A DNA stretch of 64,000 bases from Rhodamnia argentea (Eukaryota; Streptophyta; Magnoliopsida; Myrtales; Myrtaceae). The position numbers and the translations under genes are program-made. Position 1 is the stretch's first letter, and every line of letters starts with the position of its first letter. The DNA is taken from contig NC_063158.1 of the NCBI RefSeq assembly GCF_020921035.1, positions 1,904,001-1,968,000 of the forward strand, in the 5' to 3' direction. The notes beneath the pieces were generated by a model. That model was not told the DNA's origin. It saw only the letters and a list, made by a program, of their open reading frames with translations, and did not search any database. Below are positions 60,395-64,000 of the stretch, piece after piece.

Positions 60395-62680
60395 ATGCGA
60401 AGCATCACGCTCTCCGACAGCGTCCTCAAGTCACGATCACTGCCTCCATCTCCGCAACCTCCGAAGCTCGCGACCTGTTACCTCTTCTCCCTCAATTCTC
60501 GCTTCAAGAATCAAGCTTTCAGGCGCCCTCCTCGCGACCCAGTACCCATTTTCTGCAGGTAATCCGGGAAATTTTTGTTTTTGTTTTTTTTGTTATGATT
60601 TTGGATGCCTCTCTTCGGGAATGTGCTTCATGGGCGTGGCATGGCATCTTGGAAATTTATGCCAAGTGTTTGTGATCTTTCTGCTATAGTGAGCTCCTAG
60701 GAAAAATGATGGTGCTTCTTCCTGTATGCTCAGAGTGACCGAGCGAAATCAGTTCAATCTGATGGTTGGCTATACTAAGTTGTAATGATTTTTGAGATAT
60801 TTGCTTGTTTCTTTTCGTTTGAAATGGACTGATTGGCATGCCTTTCGTTGGTGCAGGAGAGGTTGGACCGCCAGGAATTGTGAAGAATGGTCTGGTCACT
60901 TTCGGCTAAGAACGTCTGAGAACTGTGATGACTTGGTAAGAATCTTCAGGACCTGAACTGCGAATTTATATGCTTTTTCCTTGCTGCATTTGATAGAATT
61001 AGTTATTAAGTGCAATATGTAGTAAATCATGCTAACAAGTTCTCCCTTGCTCATCCATCTTTCATCACATTTTTCCTGCATTGGAACGATGTGTTTCGTG
61101 CTTGGGGCATAATTGTTTACTCTGGAGTTGGGATGTCAGCTGATTTTTCTCAGTGGACATGCTTAACAAATAAAAATGTGTTTTCTTGGCCGTCTTTAAA
61201 TTTTAATCCAAAATGGTCCTGTCGATACAGACCACAGGGTCCGTTGGTGATGAGAACGGTGGCGCATTAGAAGAGTCATTGCATAACATGGGCAATTCTT
61301 GTGTTGCGCCTATATTTTCGGGAATGAGTAACTCGAACAGACGAGATCTTACAGCCAGAGATTTTCTGTTGAGTAGTGCATCATTTGAAAATTTGGGAAA
61401 GTTTATGTTCCTCTTCGGCTTGCTCACGCTTCAAGGCTCCCAACCAGCTATTGCCGGAGACATTGCCAGTGGTTTGCAGTCACTCCCTTACTTTCAGGAC
61501 CTTGGTGATATTAGCACAGGTTTTGCCTCAGTTAGGGAAATCTCCCTTTAACTTTTGAATTTCAATATCAAAAAGCTCCATCTTTATGCGTAGTTATTAA
61601 TAAGGAGATGCTTGGTGGCTCAAAAGGTTCAGAAAATGAGTTGCATCTTGGGATTCTTAAGCATACAAACTGATTCCAGAGCCTTATCAAATTTCAGATC
61701 AGTTCTATGACTGATATCACAGCTGCTGCAATAAGGATGACTGTCACTTTTCAGGATGTGTTCCTACTCGACAATTTTGTGCAACATTATACTTTTAGCT
61801 AAAAAATACGTAGTAACAGTTCCCTTTAGAACATGCATAGATTTCCCTTTTAATTCAGTGATCTGATTAGTAATTGGATCAATCATCTTAACCCACCATC
61901 CAATAATCTCCTATTTGGCATTACCCACTATGTTTTACTAGACTTAATTCTTTGGATAAAATTACATCATCTACATTAATGGAGCGCTCTTATACATTTT
62001 CCCTTCATGCAGGCATTCTTGCTTATCTTTTTCTCAGAGCTGGGAGATAAAACCTTCTTTATTGCGGTGAGACCAAGATCTTATCTCTTCACTGGCTGAG
62101 TTACTAACAAATGGTACTGATTTGCTTGTCATAGTTTGAAGCCAAATCCTATCCTCAGAAAAGCCCTTCTTTCTTAGGATTTAGGAAGAGAAGTGACCTG
62201 ATTAGGGTGCTTGTTTAAATAAGCCAATGAAAATATTTTCCGTGAACAGCATCGTGGGAATTCCCGTAAGGCATTCTCATGTGTCTTTCTTCAGTCTGTG
62301 AACCCGAGAAAGAGGTATGTCTAAAACAAACCAGAGATTTTAAGTTGCCCTTTTTTTTTTTTTTTGGTCGGAACAAGCTGCCCTTGTTAGGCCTACAGGC
62401 CTAACATAATTTTTGTGCAACTATTAGTAGTTGATGGATTAGTAATCAATTAAGGGAAGCTTTGTTGGGATTTACATTTCTGCTGAAAAGAACATTTTGC
62501 TCAGATATGCGATACCTAATATAGGAATCTGGACTAAGCTTGAAAGTAAAATGGTAAACAAATTAGTCATGGGACAACTAATCCTGCTTCTGGGTGGCAT
62601 GAACCTAAGAACTAACTGGATTGATATGTTCCAGAAATGATAAAATCTGCCAATTTCAGGTATTGTCTAGGTTAGCCTCT

Positions 62681-62732
<52 letters not shown>

Positions 62733-63943
62733 TTGCACGCATGCGCATGCATATGCATGTGCATATGCACACAACATCTCTCCCACATCTCTCCCATCTC
62801 ACTTTCAGTTAATAATCTGTTCTTTTTCCACTGATCTCTTTGTAAGTGCTTACTCCTGTGTAGCTTTGGTGGAGTGCAGTACCTCTTAATTTGTCTTCTG
62901 GCTTTCTGCAGGCTCTTTTAGCAGCTAGGAACTCTGCGGGCATTGTTTTCACTGGGACATTCGGTGCACTTGCGTATGTTACTCTGCTTCTGCATGGTGA
63001 TTTAGATGTCTTTTGCATTTTCTTTTGCTTTTTGTGATTCTTATTTGAGATATACAGAGTAAACTCAAGAAACAGCAAGTTAGAAAAGCAGCCGTCTCTA
63101 ACTAAATAGTTTTCTCCCATCTGCACAAGACCTAAATCGGCCACCCTCTATCCAAACCATTTGAAGTTGGTGATATTCTCATTTTCCATCTCTTATCTGT
63201 CTTATAGGTGTAGTATCTGTACAAACTTACTTAACTTGTTCCTGCCCTTAGTAACATTGGCAAAGCAGAAGTGTCTTTGTTGATCCATGCTACTAATTTG
63301 CAGTAAATAGATCATATCTTGAGATAAATAGCCATGACTTACATTAGAAGGTGACAGCTGCATCTTATTTATCTAAAGCAGTTGGTTGCCAGCACTACCA
63401 AAGTCCATGTCAATTGTGTTTTATGTCGAAGAGACCATAGAAATTCACTATTTTGGGATTAAAAGAAGTGCTTATTCTTCTGGACAGGATAATGACTATT
63501 ATATCTGTTGTTCTTGGAAGAACCTTTCACTATGTTGATGAAATCCTTCCGTTCAGGTACTTCAGTTTCTGCTTCTCAATCCATTTCCACAACACATGAT
63601 GACTTGTCTCTTTTCCATTTAGCTTTTGTGTGAAGTTGATTATGTTGCTGGAGAAGTATAATGTGTAGTAACGGCATCACAGGTTCGGTGAGAATGATTT
63701 GCCTGTTGATGACATTGCTGCAGTTTGTCTCTTGGTAAGTTTTGGATTGCTGCTGATATCATGAAATTTATACTATGTTCCTGCTAGTTTGCATGCCTTC
63801 TGTTAATAAAAAGGGACTGTTTTTGTTGAGAAATGAGCTGCATCTGTGCCCTAATTTCTGCATATCAGGTATATTTTGGTGTTTCCACTCTTATTGACAC
63901 CTCCTCTGGTGATGGTCTTAGGGCAGACGATGAGCAGAAAGAG
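60395..63943 (+). CDS. PAM71: PAM71 / GDT1-like protein 1, chloroplastic (UPF0016), 3' end beyond window
   Basis: Eight exons are visible, phases agreeing: 60395-60558, 60857-60935, 61231-61530, 62013-62066, 62912-62973, 63488-63556, 63683-63734, 63869-63943, giving the first 285 residues. The N-terminus (MRSITLSDSVLKSRSLPPSP..) is Ser/Arg-rich like a chloroplast transit peptide. The UPF0016/GDT1 domain then starts at DLGDISTGFASAFLLIFFSE. It has the signature ELGDKT at residues 190-195, the acidic cation site of the family, then helices to FGALAIMTIISVVLGRTF and DDIAAVCLLVYFGVSTLID. The acidic linker ADDEQKE is at the window end, so the second ExGDK repeat is still to come. In Arabidopsis PAM71 is a thylakoid Mn2+ (and Ca2+) transporter needed for photosystem II; the close match supports orthology over the related envelope protein CMT1. 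The intron at 62067-62911 holds a long microsatellite. Confidence 0.9.
62684..62772. repeat. Compound microsatellite (CT)n-(CA)n-(ATGC)n in a PAM71 intron
   Basis: CT units at 62684-62712, CA units to about 62732, then CACGCATGCGCATGCATATG and similar alternating purine-pyrimidine sequence to 62772. It lies about 140 bp before the acceptor of exon 5. Confidence 0.8.
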
Positions 63944-64000
63944 GTGAATTGAATGTCGGTTTCCCAGTTTGTCGAGCCTTTTTCTGATGTTGCACCTATA

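Overview
This is plant nuclear DNA. It has intron-bearing genes with GT..AG splice sites, a dirigent-protein cluster, a chloroplast envelope/thylakoid transporter gene, and very AT-rich, transposon-dense intergenic DNA. I would place it in a woody eudicot. Myrtales/Myrtaceae is only a guess from the style of tandem gene clusters and repeats. There is no sign of bacterial, viral or organellar DNA, and no CRISPR array, rRNA or complete tRNA gene.

Layout. 1-1.6 kb holds the 5' end of a decayed Ty1/copia element on the minus strand (gag remnant, primer site, LTR). 2.5-9.3 kb has no gene and is built from foldback/MITE elements. 9.7-11.6 kb is a seven-exon gene for a C45-type (acyl-CoA:6-aminopenicillanic acid acyltransferase-like) Ntn hydrolase. 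13.0-16.3 kb (minus) is a three-exon gene for a long coiled-coil protein like Arabidopsis At5g41620. 16.9-22.4 kb is a transposon layer cake: a 5'-truncated LINE, a 9-bp-TSD foldback element, and a solo LTR lying inside an older MITE. 22.7-30.3 kb is a complete but dead Mutator-like element (MULE-1) with long terminal inverted repeats, a target-site duplication, a broken MURA transposase gene and a convergent second gene with a GRF zinc finger. 31.5-37.7 kb is a second, internally deleted MULE (MULE-2) with the same two-gene plan.

37.7-58 kb is a dirigent-protein (DIR1-like) cluster. It has two intact single-exon genes (52.2 and 55.0 kb), one nearly intact copy with a single nonsense codon (57.4 kb), one older pseudogene (40.2 kb) and one promoter-plus-C-terminus relic (48.3 kb). 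They lie in duplicated blocks that have since been hit by Mutator-type and PIF/Harbinger-like foldback elements. 60.4-64.0 kb is the first eight exons of a PAM71 (GDT1-like, UPF0016) manganese/calcium transporter gene that runs off the right edge.

The most useful results are the insertion histories that can be read directly, because many elements keep exact target-site duplications and several have an uninterrupted paralogous 'empty site' in the window. Also notable are the recurring convergent GRF zinc-finger gene in both MULEs, the GC-rich cores shared by two unrelated foldback families, and the birth-and-death pattern of the dirigent cluster. I found no clearly new biochemical system. The MULE-plus-GRF-gene arrangement is the best candidate for something under-described.
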